From: Brucella rhizosphaerae
GTDB taxonomy: Bacteria; Pseudomonadota; Alphaproteobacteria; Rhizobiales; Rhizobiaceae
Length of the DNA: 64,000 nt
Direction: 5' to 3'
Assembly: GCF_002252475.1 (NCBI RefSeq)
Contig: NZ_NNRK01000026.1
Location: 599,534-663,533 of the forward strand
The stretch's first letter is position 1, and every line of letters starts with the position of its first letter. Below are positions 1 through 8,508 of the stretch, piece by piece. A program made the translations under genes and the position numbers. The notes beneath the pieces were generated by a model. It was not told the DNA's origin, did no database searches, and saw only the letters and a program-made list of their open reading frames with translations.

Positions 1-128
1 TGGTATCGTTTGCTTCAAAACTCACTCAGGATAAGGATATCGAAATCCAGTGGGCTTTGAAATCACGATACGAGTGGAATGGATTTGACGTTTGAATCCC
101 GACCGACGCAAATGTCGAAATCAGACCA

Positions 129-689
129 CTAGACCTGCATGATCTCGCCTTCCTTGACCGAAACAATCTTGTCCATTTCAGCGATGGTGTCATCCGTCAG
201 CTTCTGAACTTTTTCAGAAAGGCCCCGGCCGTCATCCTGACTGATATCGCCGTCCTTCTCCAGCTTTTTCAACTGGTCCATACCATCGCGACGAACGTGA
301 CGCGCAGCAATACGGCCCTGTTCTGCATACTGATGCGCGATCTTGACCAGCTCTTTGCGGCGCTGCTCATTGAGTTCCGGCAAAGGAATACGAAGCGTCA
401 TGCCATCGGTGATTGGATTGAGGCCAAGACCGGATTCACGAATCGCACGCTCAACCGCGCCAACCATGCTCTTGTCCCATACAGAAACCGAAAGCATGCG
501 TGATTCAGGCACAGTGATATTGGCGACCTGATTGATCGGCATTTCAGCGCCGTAGGCTGTAATCACGATTGGTTCGAGCAAGCTCGCAGAAGCGCGGCCC
601 GTGCGCAGACCACCCAGGTCATGCTTCAGGGCGCTGACTGCGCCTTCCATGCGTCGCTTCAGGTCGTTGATGTCAAAAACATCGCTCAT
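129..689 (-). CDS. frr: Ribosome recycling factor
   Basis: The 186-residue product matches the usual RRF length of about 185. RRF works with EF-G in the cytoplasm to split the post-termination ribosome. The N- and C-terminal helices form the three-helix bundle (the C-terminal part includes [18 protein letters not shown]) and residues about 31-104 form the small beta domain. The ATG at 689 follows a good GAAGGAG ribosome site. It is the last gene of the rpsB-tsf-pyrH-frr order, 48 bases after pyrH, an arrangement widely conserved in bacteria. No terminator is obvious in the 128 bases downstream, so transcription may run on into genes beyond the edge (uppS is expected there in relatives). Confidence 0.97.
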   Translation of the reverse strand: MSDVFDINDLKRRMEGAVSALKHDLGGLRTGRASASLLEPIVITAYGAEMPINQVANITVPESRMLSVSVWDKSMVGAVERAIRESGLGLNPITDGMTLRIPLPELNEQRRKELVKIAHQYAEQGRIAARHVRRDGMDQLKKLEKDGDISQDDGRGLSEKVQKLTDDTIAEMDKIVSVKEGEIMQV

Positions 690-737
690 ACATGTTCTCC
701 TTCAGTGCACGGCAAGATAAACGATCGATATTCCCAA

Positions 738-1460
738 TCAATCATCGGAAACGACTGTACAGCGTCCCTTGCCTTGCAGAATTTCGGCCAAGCCGCCGTT
801 TTCATGGATGGAATAGACTATTATCGGAATGTTGTTCTCGCGCGCAAGGGCGACAGCAGCCGTATCCATCACCGCAAGCCCACGATCAAGAACTTCCTTG
901 TGCGTGAGCTTGTCAAAACGTGTTGCATTCGGTTCCTTCTTCGGGTCGGCTGAATAAATGCCATCAACCTGCGTACCCTTCAGAAGCGCGTCGGCACCAA
1001 TTTCGGCTGCGCGCAGTGCTGCGGCCGAATCTGTTGTGAAGAATGGATTGCCGGTACCACCTGCGAAAATCACAACCTTTCCCTCGTCCATATAGGCAGT
1101 CGCCTTTCTCTGGGAGAAACTCTCGCAAATTTCAGGCATTGCTATGGCAGAAAGAACAACGGCGTCCACGCCAATCTTGTGAAGCGATGTGCGCAGAGCC
1201 AGTGAATTGATCACTGTTGCGAGCATTCCCATATGGTCGCCCGTTACGCGGTCGCCACCCTTAGATGCGACTGCAACGCCACGGAAAATATTACCGCCGC
1301 CAATTACCACACCAACTTCAACGCCCAGTTCCCGGGCCTGAGCGATGTCGCTGGCAATGCGATCAGCAACTGAGACATCAATGCCAAAGCCCTGACTGCC
1401 CATCAATGCTTCACCGGAGGCTTTGAGGACAATGCGTTTATAGGCGGACTTAACGGACAT
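738..1460 (-). CDS. pyrH: Uridylate (UMP) kinase
   Basis: This 240-residue amino-acid-kinase-fold enzyme phosphorylates UMP to UDP in pyrimidine nucleotide synthesis. Diagnostic stretches are KASGEALMG near the N-terminus, VVIGGGNIFRG in the middle and TGNPFFTTDSAAALRA, which binds the nucleotide. The open frame extends 24 codons upstream of the chosen ATG at 1460. I chose 1460 because family members begin with the MSVKSAYKRIVLK-type strand and because GGAGA lies 7 bases upstream. It is placed between tsf and frr, coupling nucleotide supply with translation factors. Confidence 0.96.
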   Translation of the reverse strand: MSVKSAYKRIVLKASGEALMGSQGFGIDVSVADRIASDIAQARELGVEVGVVIGGGNIFRGVAVASKGGDRVTGDHMGMLATVINSLALRTSLHKIGVDAVVLSAIAMPEICESFSQRKATAYMDEGKVVIFAGGTGNPFFTTDSAAALRAAEIGADALLKGTQVDGIYSADPKKEPNATRFDKLTHKEVLDRGLAVMDTAAVALARENNIPIIVYSIHENGGLAEILQGKGRCTVVSDD

Positions 1461-1512
1461 GGAGTGTTCTCCGCAGATCATGATCACTGTTACTATTGGG
1501 GTTCCGATACAC

Positions 1513-1544
1513 GAAGGGCACCGCGTTGTCACGCGATGCCCTTC
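1513..1544 (-). promoter_or_regulatory. Hairpin in the tsf-pyrH spacer
   Basis: A 14-base arm (GAAGGGCACCGCGT) faces its near-perfect complement across a 4-base loop, with a single mismatch that becomes a G-U wobble in the minus-strand transcript. It lies about 120 bases after the tsf stop and about 50 bases before pyrH. There is no following T run, so it looks like a processing or attenuation hairpin rather than a full terminator. This is inferred from sequence only. Confidence 0.45.
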
Positions 1545-1663
1545 ATAATCAAAAGCCTTTTAAGCATTTCCAGCAAAAGTGCCTGAGCCTTTTGCGCAGA
1601 AGAATGCGTCAAGACACATCTAAAGCGTATTCCGAAACAGAATGCGCTTCAAAACAGAAGTGC

Positions 1664-2581
1664 TTAGCCCTTGGCAGCAGCAGCAACTTCAGCAGCGAAG
1701 TCGCTTTCTTCCTTCTCGATGCCTTCACCGAGAGCGATACGTGCAAAGCCAATGATCTTCGCAGGAGCGCCGATCGACTTTTCAGCTTCCTTGAGTGCTG
1801 CTTCAACAGTCAGGTCCGGATTGATAACGAAAGCCTGCGAAAGAAGAACAACTTCTTCGTAGAACTTGCGCATACGGCCTTCGATCATCTTTTCGATGAT
1901 GTTGTCTGGCTTGCCGGATTCACGAGCCTGCTCGATGAAAATAGCCTTTTCACGCTCAGCAGCAGCCGGATCAACGTCAGCAGCAGTCAGTGCAAGCGGG
2001 TTGATAGCGGCAACGTGCATTGCGACCTGACGGCCAAATGCGTTTGCAGCTTCTGCGTCGCCAGCAGTTTCGATTGCAACGAGAACGCCGAGCTTGCCGA
2101 GGCCATCTGCAACGCCGTTGTGAATGTAGGTAGCAACTGCGCCCTGTGAAACTTCAAGAGCTGCCGAACGACGGAAGCTGATGTTTTCACCAATGGTTGC
2201 CACTGCGTCTTTTGCAGCCTGTGTTACCGACTTGCCGTCGATGTCTGCTGCAGCAACAGCTTCCGACGAACCATTGGTCGACAGAGCCGCCTGAGCGATC
2301 TTGCGTACGAGATCCTGGAAAGCATCGTTACGAGCAACGAAGTCGGTCTCGGAGTTGACTTCAACAACAACAGCCTTGTTGCCGGAAGCTGCAACACCAA
2401 CCAGACCTTCGGCAGCCGTACGGCCAGCCTTTTTGTCAGCCTTAGCCATGCCCTTGGCGCGCAAGTAATCAACAGCGGCTTCGATATCGCCATTGGTTTC
2501 AGCAAGCGCTGCCTTGCAGTCCATCATGCCTGCGCCGGTCAGTTCGCGGAGTTCTTTAACCTGTGATGCGGAAATGCTCAT
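1664..2581 (-). CDS. tsf: Elongation factor Ts
   Basis: This 305-residue protein is the guanine nucleotide exchange factor for EF-Tu. The N-terminal UBA-like segment reads [16 protein letters not shown], and the EF-Tu-contacting [10 protein letters not shown] motif follows at about residue 80. The ATG at 2581 gives the standard [13 protein letters not shown] start, and the upstream in-frame ATG at 2596 adds only five residues. AAAGG lies just upstream. It follows rpsB on the same strand with a 130-base spacer that contains hairpins. Confidence 0.97.
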   Translation of the reverse strand: MSISASQVKELRELTGAGMMDCKAALAETNGDIEAAVDYLRAKGMAKADKKAGRTAAEGLVGVAASGNKAVVVEVNSETDFVARNDAFQDLVRKIAQAALSTNGSSEAVAAADIDGKSVTQAAKDAVATIGENISFRRSAALEVSQGAVATYIHNGVADGLGKLGVLVAIETAGDAEAANAFGRQVAMHVAAINPLALTAADVDPAAAEREKAIFIEQARESGKPDNIIEKMIEGRMRKFYEEVVLLSQAFVINPDLTVEAALKEAEKSIGAPAKIIGFARIALGEGIEKEESDFAAEVAAAAKG

Positions 2582-2605
2582 TTTGTCGCCTTTCACGAAA
2601 GCGAA

Positions 2606-2626
2606 GGCACACCGAATGGGTGTGCC
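2606..2626 (-). promoter_or_regulatory. Hairpin in the rpsB-tsf spacer, proximal to tsf
   Basis: GGCACACC at 2606-2613 pairs with GGTGTGCC at 2619-2626 across a 5-base loop. It lies 25 bases upstream of the tsf start codon. Escherichia coli has a partial terminator between rpsB and tsf. A similar attenuating role is inferred here, not shown. Confidence 0.4.
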
Positions 2627-2667
2627 AACTTTTAACCAACGCTCACTGCGTCGGAACGAATGAAGTT

Positions 2668-2693
2668 ATCCACCCGTCATGTGACGGATGGAT
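2668..2693 (-). promoter_or_regulatory. Hairpin just after the rpsB stop
   Basis: A 12-base arm ATCCACCCGTCA at 2668-2679 faces TGACGGATGGAT at 2682-2693, with one position that pairs only as a G-U wobble in RNA. It starts 18 bases after the rpsB stop codon. There is no strong T run. It may be an attenuator or an RNA 3'-end stabiliser that lowers tsf expression relative to rpsB. Confidence 0.45.
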
Positions 2694-2711
2694 GAAATTC
2701 ATAAGCGCTGA

Positions 2712-3488
2712 TTATGCGCCTGCAGCCGGAGCTGGAGCTTCGAGAGCTGGCTCAACAGGAGCTTCAGCCTGTGCGCCAACGTCGATGCCGAGAGCGCCCT
2801 GCTGACGTGCAATACCGTCGAGAGCAGCGCGTGCAACCAGATCGCAATAAAGAGCGATAGCGCGTGCAGCGTCGTCGTTACCTGGGATTGGGTAGTCGAT
2901 CTGGTCTGGATCGCAGTTCGAATCGATCACAGCAACAACTGGAATGCCAAGACGCTTGGCTTCCTGGATAGCAATTGCTTCCTTGTTGGTGTCAACGATG
3001 AACATCAGGTCAGGAACAGAACCCATGTCCTTGATGCCGCCGAGTGCACGGTCGAGTTTTTCACGTTCGCGCTCAAGGTTCAGGCGTTCCTTCTTGGTGA
3101 AGCCGTGTGCTTCGCCAGAAAGGATTTCGTCGAGCTTGCGCAGACGCTGGATCGAGTTCGAGATCGTCTTCCAGTTGGTCATCATGCCGCCGAGCCAGCG
3201 TGCATTGACGTAATACTGAGCCGAACGGCCAGCAGCATCAGCAATGATGTCCGAAGCCTGGCGCTTGGTGCCAACGAAAAGAACGCGGCCGCCACGAGCA
3301 ACAGTGTCCGAAACGATCTTCAGCGCGTTGTGCAGCAGAGGAACGGTCTGGGACAGATCGAGAATGTGGATGTTGTTACGGTCGCCATAGATGTATGGGG
3401 CCATCTTCGGGTTCCAGCGGTGGGTCTGGTGGCCGAAGTGGACGCCAGCTTCCAGAAGCTGACGCATGCTGAATTCAGGCAATGCCAT
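2712..3488 (-). CDS. rpsB: 30S ribosomal protein S2
   Basis: This is a 258-residue ribosomal protein uS2. [20 protein letters not shown] at residues 7-26 is the family signature, and LFVGTKRQA and [11 protein letters not shown] follow. The C-terminus carries an alanine/proline/glutamate-rich tail ([20 protein letters not shown]), which is common in alphaproteobacteria and likely flexible. The frame is open 28 codons further upstream, but ATG 3488 gives the conserved [10 protein letters not shown] start and AAAAGGAAAA precedes it. It is the first gene of the rpsB-tsf-pyrH-frr run. Confidence 0.97.
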   Translation of the reverse strand: MALPEFSMRQLLEAGVHFGHQTHRWNPKMAPYIYGDRNNIHILDLSQTVPLLHNALKIVSDTVARGGRVLFVGTKRQASDIIADAAGRSAQYYVNARWLGGMMTNWKTISNSIQRLRKLDEILSGEAHGFTKKERLNLEREREKLDRALGGIKDMGSVPDLMFIVDTNKEAIAIQEAKRLGIPVVAVIDSNCDPDQIDYPIPGNDDAARAIALYCDLVARAALDGIARQQGALGIDVGAQAEAPVEPALEAPAPAAGA

Positions 3489-3512
3489 CTGTATTTTCCT
3501 TTTCCGGTTGAA

Positions 3513-3570
3513 CCTCCACGGGCTGAGGCGATTACTCGCCACCGGAGGCTGAAGCAGGATTTCTCCCTGC
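3513..3570 (-). promoter_or_regulatory. Candidate structured leader of rpsB
   Basis: Upstream of rpsB the minus strand can form two hairpins. One is a nested stem in which CCTCC (3513-3517) pairs with GGAGG (3544-3548), enclosing GGCGA/TCGCC (3527-3531 with 3536-3540). The other is GCAGG/CCTGC (3554-3558 with 3566-3570). S2 represses its own mRNA through a leader in gammaproteobacteria. That this leader does the same here is inference. Confidence 0.4.
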
Positions 3571-3712
3571 AAAAGCCCAATCCCGTGTGTGGAATAGGCG
3601 CGCTGTTAACTTATCGCGCCGATAAATGCAAGCCTTATGGTTTACATATGTGGTCAGGAGATGTTCCCTTCCCGGCAACCACCTTCACTTTCGCCACGCA
3701 CTCCAGCAACCG

Positions 3713-4198
3713 TTATCCGACTTTTTCCGGCATTGCGGAGGAATGATGTGAAGAGATCAGCCACTGCTTTCCATTCCACATATACGTAAATGTATAACGG
3801 GCGAGTACTTTATGGCCATCGGCAAAGCGGAAAGAATAAACGCCATTATCGATTGCGTCATTGCAGCCAACCCGTATTGTGCGGCTCTCGATGTGCCCCA
3901 CGGGACGCTTCTCCAAAAAATGTTCGAAATAATCGATGCGTTCATTGTCTGTCTTACGCACTCGGTTCGACATTGTTGGGAGAAGTACAGCATCATGTGC
4001 ATAATTTGCGGCCACCTTGACCGCATCACCCGAACGCAAGGAATTGTTCCAACGTTCAAAAAGAGCCGCAATTTTCGGCTTGTCGACAGAAGTTCAATTC
4101 AACAATGAGCCAGACTTTCCATCGTTGTTGATGACGGGAGCAGCATACACTGTAGATGAAAGACAAAAAAGAAAAGCGACGGACAATAGTCTTTTCAT
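3713..4198 (-). pseudogene. Secreted SnoaL-like/DUF4440-type protein gene broken by an in-frame TGA
   Basis: Reading minus from ATG 4198 (RNA leader AGAGGTTTTT) gives a clear signal peptide, MKRLLSVAFLFCLSSTVYAA, then about 14 residues and a TGA at codon 35 (4094-4096). The same frame resumes at once with TSVDKPKIAALFERWNNSL and continues as an NTF2/SnoaL-like domain (LRSGDAVKVAANYAHDAVLLP, YTFTYMWNGKQWLISSHHSS) to the TAA at 3713. No frameshift is needed; one nonsense codon separates export signal from domain. A restart at the TTG at 4039 would yield a 108-residue protein lacking the signal peptide and first helix. It is either a young pseudogene or a sequencing error. The family's role is usually small-molecule binding or unknown. 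Confidence 0.7.
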
Positions 4199-4303
4199 AA
4201 AAACCTCTGAAATATAAATAATAATGCAATGTCTAAATTTTAAGGCGCCAGGATTAGACAATCAAGGCGCCTTAAATAGAATTCAATCATATATAAACAG
4301 GCG

Positions 4304-5146
4304 TTATTGAGGGCAATTACTCGGGACTTTCTTGTCATCATATACATCAAGCTTGACCAGTTTCCCGCGCATGGAAAAATCACCATAATCCATGGTCAGG
4401 TCGCGCGTGATCCCGTTTCGGTAAAGCTTGAAGTTGATGCGATAGATGGGCAGACCGTCCTGCTTTTCCTTGTCGTCGAAATAGGAAATCGTCACCGGCC
4501 AGACATTGTCCTTCGTGAACTTGCCCATGGCTTTGACTTCGTCGCTCTTGGCTTCCTGCGCTTTGCCGACAACAACTGTTGTTGCAACAACGCGATCCGC
4601 ATCTTCCGACGCATCATATAATGACGTCTGGTAGAATCTCTCGCCGGCTTCCGCCTTGCCGATCAATTCTTCCATATGAGTCGTCGGAAACTGCGTTGCC
4701 TTTAGATCGAGGTTGTCTTCCTTGGGCTTTGAGAGGGCAACGACGGTCTTACCGTCTTCGACCTTGGCATCGCCGCGCACTTCCTTGACCAGTTCCTTGT
4801 CGACAAAGGTCTTGTTGACGAAACGGAAGTCCTTACCGTTGCCGCTTTCAAAGGTTGTCGTCTGCTGATCAGTCACGCGCTGCGGCTGCTCATCCATGTC
4901 GATGCGCGTTACGAAACGAAAATTCGTCGTATAGCCTTCGCAGGCTGAGCCATTGAACTCATAGACCATGCGGCCAGTCAGCCCACTGATCCCGGATTTC
5001 TCATCGGCACGATCCAATGTGAGATCATACACTGCGCGATGCGGAACCAACGTTACCGTCGAAGCTGCGGCGGCAATACCGACCGAACTACCCCAAACGC
5101 AAACCGCTGCTCCGCTTGCTGCAAATGCCATACTCAAAAAACGCAT
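4304..5146 (-). CDS. eipB: Periplasmic envelope-integrity protein EipB (DUF1849)
   Basis: This 280-residue protein has an N-terminal signal peptide (about residues 1-28, ending in IAAAAS) and then the DUF1849 beta-spiral domain starting VTLVPHRAVYDLTL. Its two mature cysteines are at positions 69 (NGSACEGY) and 278 (SNCPQ, two residues from the end), exactly where the disulfide of Brucella EipB is described. EipB is needed for cell-envelope integrity and stress survival in Brucella. The start at 5146 was chosen over 5191 because the extra 15 residues (containing a charged stretch) would precede a complete signal peptide. It appears monocistronic. Confidence 0.88.
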   Translation of the reverse strand: MRFLSMAFAASGAAVCVWGSSVGIAAAASTVTLVPHRAVYDLTLDRADEKSGISGLTGRMVYEFNGSACEGYTTNFRFVTRIDMDEQPQRVTDQQTTTFESGNGKDFRFVNKTFVDKELVKEVRGDAKVEDGKTVVALSKPKEDNLDLKATQFPTTHMEELIGKAEAGERFYQTSLYDASEDADRVVATTVVVGKAQEAKSDEVKAMGKFTKDNVWPVTISYFDDKEKQDGLPIYRINFKLYRNGITRDLTMDYGDFSMRGKLVKLDVYDDKKVPSNCPQ

Positions 5147-5290
5147 ACATGAATCTCCCGATCTGTTGAGGAGCATGATAAAAAAACTCATGGCGGAAGC
5201 GAGGCAAAAAACGCACCCTCCCCAAAAGCTTCACCGATTCTATCTACTATATCGGGTGCGAAAGGCATTAAGTTAGTAAGGATTAATGGA

Positions 5291-5755
5291 ATGACCGACA
5301 CAATCGACAGCCGCCTTAAAAATCTGGGTATATCTCTTCCAGAAGCCGCAGCACCGGCTGCAAACTATGTGCCTTTCGCACAAACGGGCTCTCTGCTGCT
5401 CACATCGGGCCAGCTTCCACTGGAAAATGGCAAGCTCATTCATACCGGCCAGGTCGGCGATGCACTTACAGTTGCACACGGTCAGGCCGCAGCGCGCGCA
5501 TGTGCCGTCAATATATTGGCTCAGGCAAAGGCAGCACTTGGCGACCTGAACAACATCAAACGGATTGTGAAAATCACCGTGTTCGTTTCATCGACCGCCG
5601 ATTTCGTTGAGCAGCACCTGGTTGCCAATGGCGCATCTGACCTGCTCGTTGCGGTCCTTGGCGACGTGGGCAAGCATGCGCGCTCAGCGGTCGGCGTTGC
5701 AAGCCTGCCGCTCAATGCACCAGTTGAAATCGAAGCAATCATAGAGGTTGCATAA
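5291..5755 (+). CDS. RidA family protein (YjgF/YER057c/UK114)
   Basis: The 154 residues contain the RidA trimer fold, with LLLTSGQLPLENGKL at residues about 35-50, ARACAVNILAQAKAALGDL mid-protein, and the C-terminal RSAVGVASLPLNAPVEIEA that holds the family arginine. RidA proteins deaminate reactive enamine/imine intermediates. This one is of the longer subfamily whose substrates are mostly unassigned. AAGGA lies upstream of ATG 5291. Its stop abuts the next ATG (TAAATG at 5753), so it is translationally linked to the phosphodiesterase that follows. Confidence 0.9.
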   Translation: MTDTIDSRLKNLGISLPEAAAPAANYVPFAQTGSLLLTSGQLPLENGKLIHTGQVGDALTVAHGQAAARACAVNILAQAKAALGDLNNIKRIVKITVFVSSTADFVEQHLVANGASDLLVAVLGDVGKHARSAVGVASLPLNAPVEIEAIIEVA

Positions 5756-6481
5756 ATGTCCTCTCCAGAATGGCTCAAGAAGCAACCAATTGCGCATCGT
5801 GGATTGCACGATCTGAACAAGCAGCGCTGGGAAAACACCCTTTCCGCCTTTGATGCTGCTGCAAAAGAAGGCTTTGCAATCGAATGCGATGTACACCTGA
5901 CCAAAGATGGCGGTGTTATCGTTTTCCATGATGACGATCTCAAACGCCTTACGGGACGCGAAGGCCGCATCAGCGACCTGACACTCGCAGAGGCCACGGA
6001 GCTGCGTATTGGCGGCACCAGCGATCATGCACCAACACTGCGCCAGATGCTTGATCTGGTTGCCGGTCGTGTACCGCTGGTAATCGAGCTTAAGGGCATT
6101 GAAGGTCGTGACGATGGTCTGGTTGCCGCTGTGGCAAAAGAGCTGGCTTCATATAAGGGTGATGCTGCAATCATGTCCTTCGACCATCATCTTGTGCGTT
6201 TGTTTGCAAGCGACGCGCCTGGAGTTCCCGGCGGACTGACTGCGGAAGGCACACGCACCAAGGATTTTGAAGCACACTTCTCGATGCTCGCACATCAGAT
6301 TTCATTCGTATCTTATAATGTGCATCATCTGCCAAACCCGTTTGTCAGCTTCGTTCGCGAAAAGCTCAGCCTTCCGGTCATCAGCTGGACGGTTCGCGAT
6401 GCTGAGATGAGAAAGCACAGCGATCTCAATGTGGATCAGATTACCTTTGAAGGTTTCGATCCCCGAACTTTGGTTGCCTGA
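5756..6481 (+). CDS. Glycerophosphodiester phosphodiesterase
   Basis: The 241-residue TIM-barrel GDPD protein should cleave glycerophosphodiesters to glycerol 3-phosphate and an alcohol. Visible active-site segments are IAHRGLHD (substrate and general acid/base His), ENTLSAFDAA, IECDVHLTKDG (metal ligands Glu and Asp) and VFHDDDLKRLTGREG (His). There is no signal peptide, so it is cytoplasmic, unlike periplasmic GlpQ. The start codon immediately follows the RidA stop, so it is an operon member. Confidence 0.9.
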   Translation: MSSPEWLKKQPIAHRGLHDLNKQRWENTLSAFDAAAKEGFAIECDVHLTKDGGVIVFHDDDLKRLTGREGRISDLTLAEATELRIGGTSDHAPTLRQMLDLVAGRVPLVIELKGIEGRDDGLVAAVAKELASYKGDAAIMSFDHHLVRLFASDAPGVPGGLTAEGTRTKDFEAHFSMLAHQISFVSYNVHHLPNPFVSFVREKLSLPVISWTVRDAEMRKHSDLNVDQITFEGFDPRTLVA

Positions 6482-6496
6482 TAGGAAAATTCGGCG

Positions 6497-7684
6497 ATGA
6501 GCAAAGACGACAGGCAGACAGAGCAAAGCTTCGTTCTCCGAGTCGTCGAAGGCATCGGCGATTTTTCAGACGACGAATGGAACCACCTTGCCGGAACCTC
6601 CCGGCAAGGTGGAAATTACAATCCCTTTATTTCCCGCGCATTTTTAAATGCGCTCGAACAATCCGGTTCCGTTTCACAACATGCTGGCTGGTTGCCACGC
6701 CACTTGCGCCTTGAAGATGACAAAGGTTACCTCATCGGCGCTGTGCCGAACTACCTTAAAGGGCATAGTCAGGGCGAGTATGTCTTCGACCATGGCTGGG
6801 CCGATGCTTTCGAGCGCGCTGGTGGACGCTACTACCCCAAGTTTCAGGCCTCGGTTCCGTTCACACCCGCAACAGGCCCCCGATTACTCCATCATGCAGA
6901 GTTTGAACCGGAGGCAATTCGGGTTGCCCTCGCAACCGGGCTCCGACAACTGACAGATCAGACCGGCGCTTCCTCCGCGCATGTAACATTTGCGCCCGAA
7001 AGCGAGATGTCGGCGCTTGAATCAGCCGGATTTCTCCACAGAACAGATCAGCAGTTTCACTTTGTAAACAATGGCTTTTCTGAATATGATGATTTTCTAA
7101 ATGAGCTTGTATCGCGAAAACGCAAAGCGCTCAAGAAGGAACGCCGAGACGCTCTATCGGAAGGTATCGAAATCGATTGGCTGACAGGCAACGAGCTCAC
7201 AGAATCTATTTGGGACGCCTTTTATGAGTTCTATGTCGATACAGGCAGCCGCAAATGGGGCCGCCCTTACCTCAACCGTAAGTTTTTCTCGCTGATTGGC
7301 GAAACAATGGCCAACGACATATTGCTGGTCATGGCCAAGCGCGACGGACGCTATATTGCTGGGGCCATCAACTTCATCGGCAGCGACACGCTTTATGGGC
7401 GTCACTGGGGCTGCATCGAGGATCACCCCTTCCTGCATTTCGAGGTCTGTTACCATCAAGCCATCGACTTTGCGATTGACCGAAAATTGCGTGTTGTCGA
7501 AGCGGGGGCGCAAGGAGAACATAAACTCGCGCGAGGCTATGTGCCGGTTACAACCCATTCAGCACATTACATTGCGCATGAGGGTTTCCGCAGAGCAGTC
7601 AGCGATTATCTGGAACATGAGCGCCGCGAAGTCGAACAGATACATGTAGCACTGGAAGAGCATTCGCCTTTCAGGCACACATGA
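6497..7684 (+). CDS. FemAB/GNAT-like protein of the DUF482 (peptidogalycan biosynthesis) family
   Basis: The 395-residue protein begins, after a short lead, with the family signature YNPFISRAFLNALEQSG at about residues 40-56 and WLPRHLRL. A basic stretch SRKRKALKKERRDAL lies at about residue 210, and GNAT-like ARGYVPVTTHSAHYIAH is near the C-terminus. The family is annotated as an acyl- or aminoacyl-transferase with unproven substrate. ATG 6497 lies 15 bases after the previous stop. Its TGA overlaps an upstream ATG of the HIT gene frame at 7681, so the four genes from 5291 to 8148 probably form one operon. Confidence 0.85.
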   Translation: MSKDDRQTEQSFVLRVVEGIGDFSDDEWNHLAGTSRQGGNYNPFISRAFLNALEQSGSVSQHAGWLPRHLRLEDDKGYLIGAVPNYLKGHSQGEYVFDHGWADAFERAGGRYYPKFQASVPFTPATGPRLLHHAEFEPEAIRVALATGLRQLTDQTGASSAHVTFAPESEMSALESAGFLHRTDQQFHFVNNGFSEYDDFLNELVSRKRKALKKERRDALSEGIEIDWLTGNELTESIWDAFYEFYVDTGSRKWGRPYLNRKFFSLIGETMANDILLVMAKRDGRYIAGAINFIGSDTLYGRHWGCIEDHPFLHFEVCYHQAIDFAIDRKLRVVEAGAQGEHKLARGYVPVTTHSAHYIAHEGFRRAVSDYLEHERREVEQIHVALEEHSPFRHT

Positions 7685-7725
7685 ATGCACTCACATTGAT
7701 AAAAGATTTAACTGGAGAGAAACGC

Positions 7726-8148
7726 ATGTCTGCCACCTATGATGACAACAACATCTTCGCAAAAATTCTGCGCGGTGAAATTCCGTCGACGCGCGTTTAC
7801 GAAACAGATCATGTTGTAGCGTTCATGGATGTCATGCCACAGGGAACGGGTCACACACTGGTTGTTCCCAAAGAACCATCACGTAATCTGCTCGATGCGA
7901 AGCCTGAAACGCTGGCTGAAACCATTCAGGCCGTGCAGACGATCGCCAACGCGGTCAAGAAGGCGTTCAACGCCGATGGTGTGACAGTCATTCAGTTTAA
8001 TGAACCAGCAGCAGGCCAGACCGTTTATCATCTGCATTTTCATGTCATCCCGCGTTTTGAAGGCGTGGAGCTCAAGCCACATACCGGGAAAATGGAAGAT
8101 GCCGCGACACTTTCAGCAAATGCTGAGAAAATTCGCGCAGTCCTTTGA
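7726..8148 (+). CDS. HIT family nucleotide-binding hydrolase
   Basis: The 140-residue histidine-triad protein has the active-site motif HLHFHVIPRF near residue 105 and the N-terminal NIFAKILRGEIPSTRVYE typical of HINT-like enzymes, which hydrolyse purine nucleoside phosphoramidates or acyl-adenylates. The frame starts at 7681, overlapping the previous gene, but GGAGAG 9 bases before ATG 7726 and family alignment favour 7726. It is cytoplasmic. The exact substrate cannot be predicted. Confidence 0.9.
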   Translation: MSATYDDNNIFAKILRGEIPSTRVYETDHVVAFMDVMPQGTGHTLVVPKEPSRNLLDAKPETLAETIQAVQTIANAVKKAFNADGVTVIQFNEPAAGQTVYHLHFHVIPRFEGVELKPHTGKMEDAATLSANAEKIRAVL

Positions 8149-8160
8149 TAAGAATCGCCT

Positions 8161-8508
8161 TTATAAGCTTAGCAAACCGGCTACCAACAGTGCTTCGGCA
8201 ACCAGAATGCCCACGAGCAGGCGCTTTCCAGCAATGAGATAGGCGACAAACCCGGCCGCTGCTGATCCAACACGCAGCCACATCGGGGAGTTAGCAAGCT
8301 CCCCGTTCGGATAGAGAATAAGTTGCGCTATGACGCCCGCGACGAGTGCCGTCGCCACACAGCGAACAAACACCAGAACTTCCGAATCTTCGCGTACACG
8401 ACCGCCGACGATCACGCCCATCACGCGGAAAAGATATGTCGGAAGCGCGCCTGCAAGCAGGATAAAGATAAACGGCCACCACCAGTCGGAAAAACTATCC
8501 CAGTTCAT
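8161..8508 (-). CDS. azlD: AzlD-family small subunit of a branched-chain amino acid exporter
   Basis: The 115-residue membrane protein has four hydrophobic helices (for example WWWPFIFILLAGALPTYLF and a C-terminal LLVGILVAEALLVAGLLSL). AzlD pairs with AzlC, as YgaH pairs with YgaZ, to export branched-chain amino acids or analogues. The GALPTYLFR segment is typical of the family. Its start overlaps the azlC stop by four bases (ATGA at 8505), which indicates translational coupling. Confidence 0.85.
   Translation of the reverse strand: MNWDSFSDWWWPFIFILLAGALPTYLFRVMGVIVGGRVREDSEVLVFVRCVATALVAGVIAQLILYPNGELANSPMWLRVGSAAAGFVAYLIAGKRLLVGILVAEALLVAGLLSL

Noticed and set aside
1..128. Start of uppS or a small gene at the left edge
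   Set aside because: No start codon with a ribosome site and no recognisable coding sequence in these 128 bases; it looks like plain spacer downstream of frr.
3757..4071. 104-codon minus-strand frame inside the broken SnoaL gene
   Set aside because: It is out of frame with the signal peptide and the domain, and its product is not family-like.
4094..4096. TGA at codon 35 of the SnoaL-like gene as selenocysteine
   Set aside because: No selenocysteine insertion hairpin is evident directly after it, the family has no Cys or Sec here, and a nonsense mutation is simpler.
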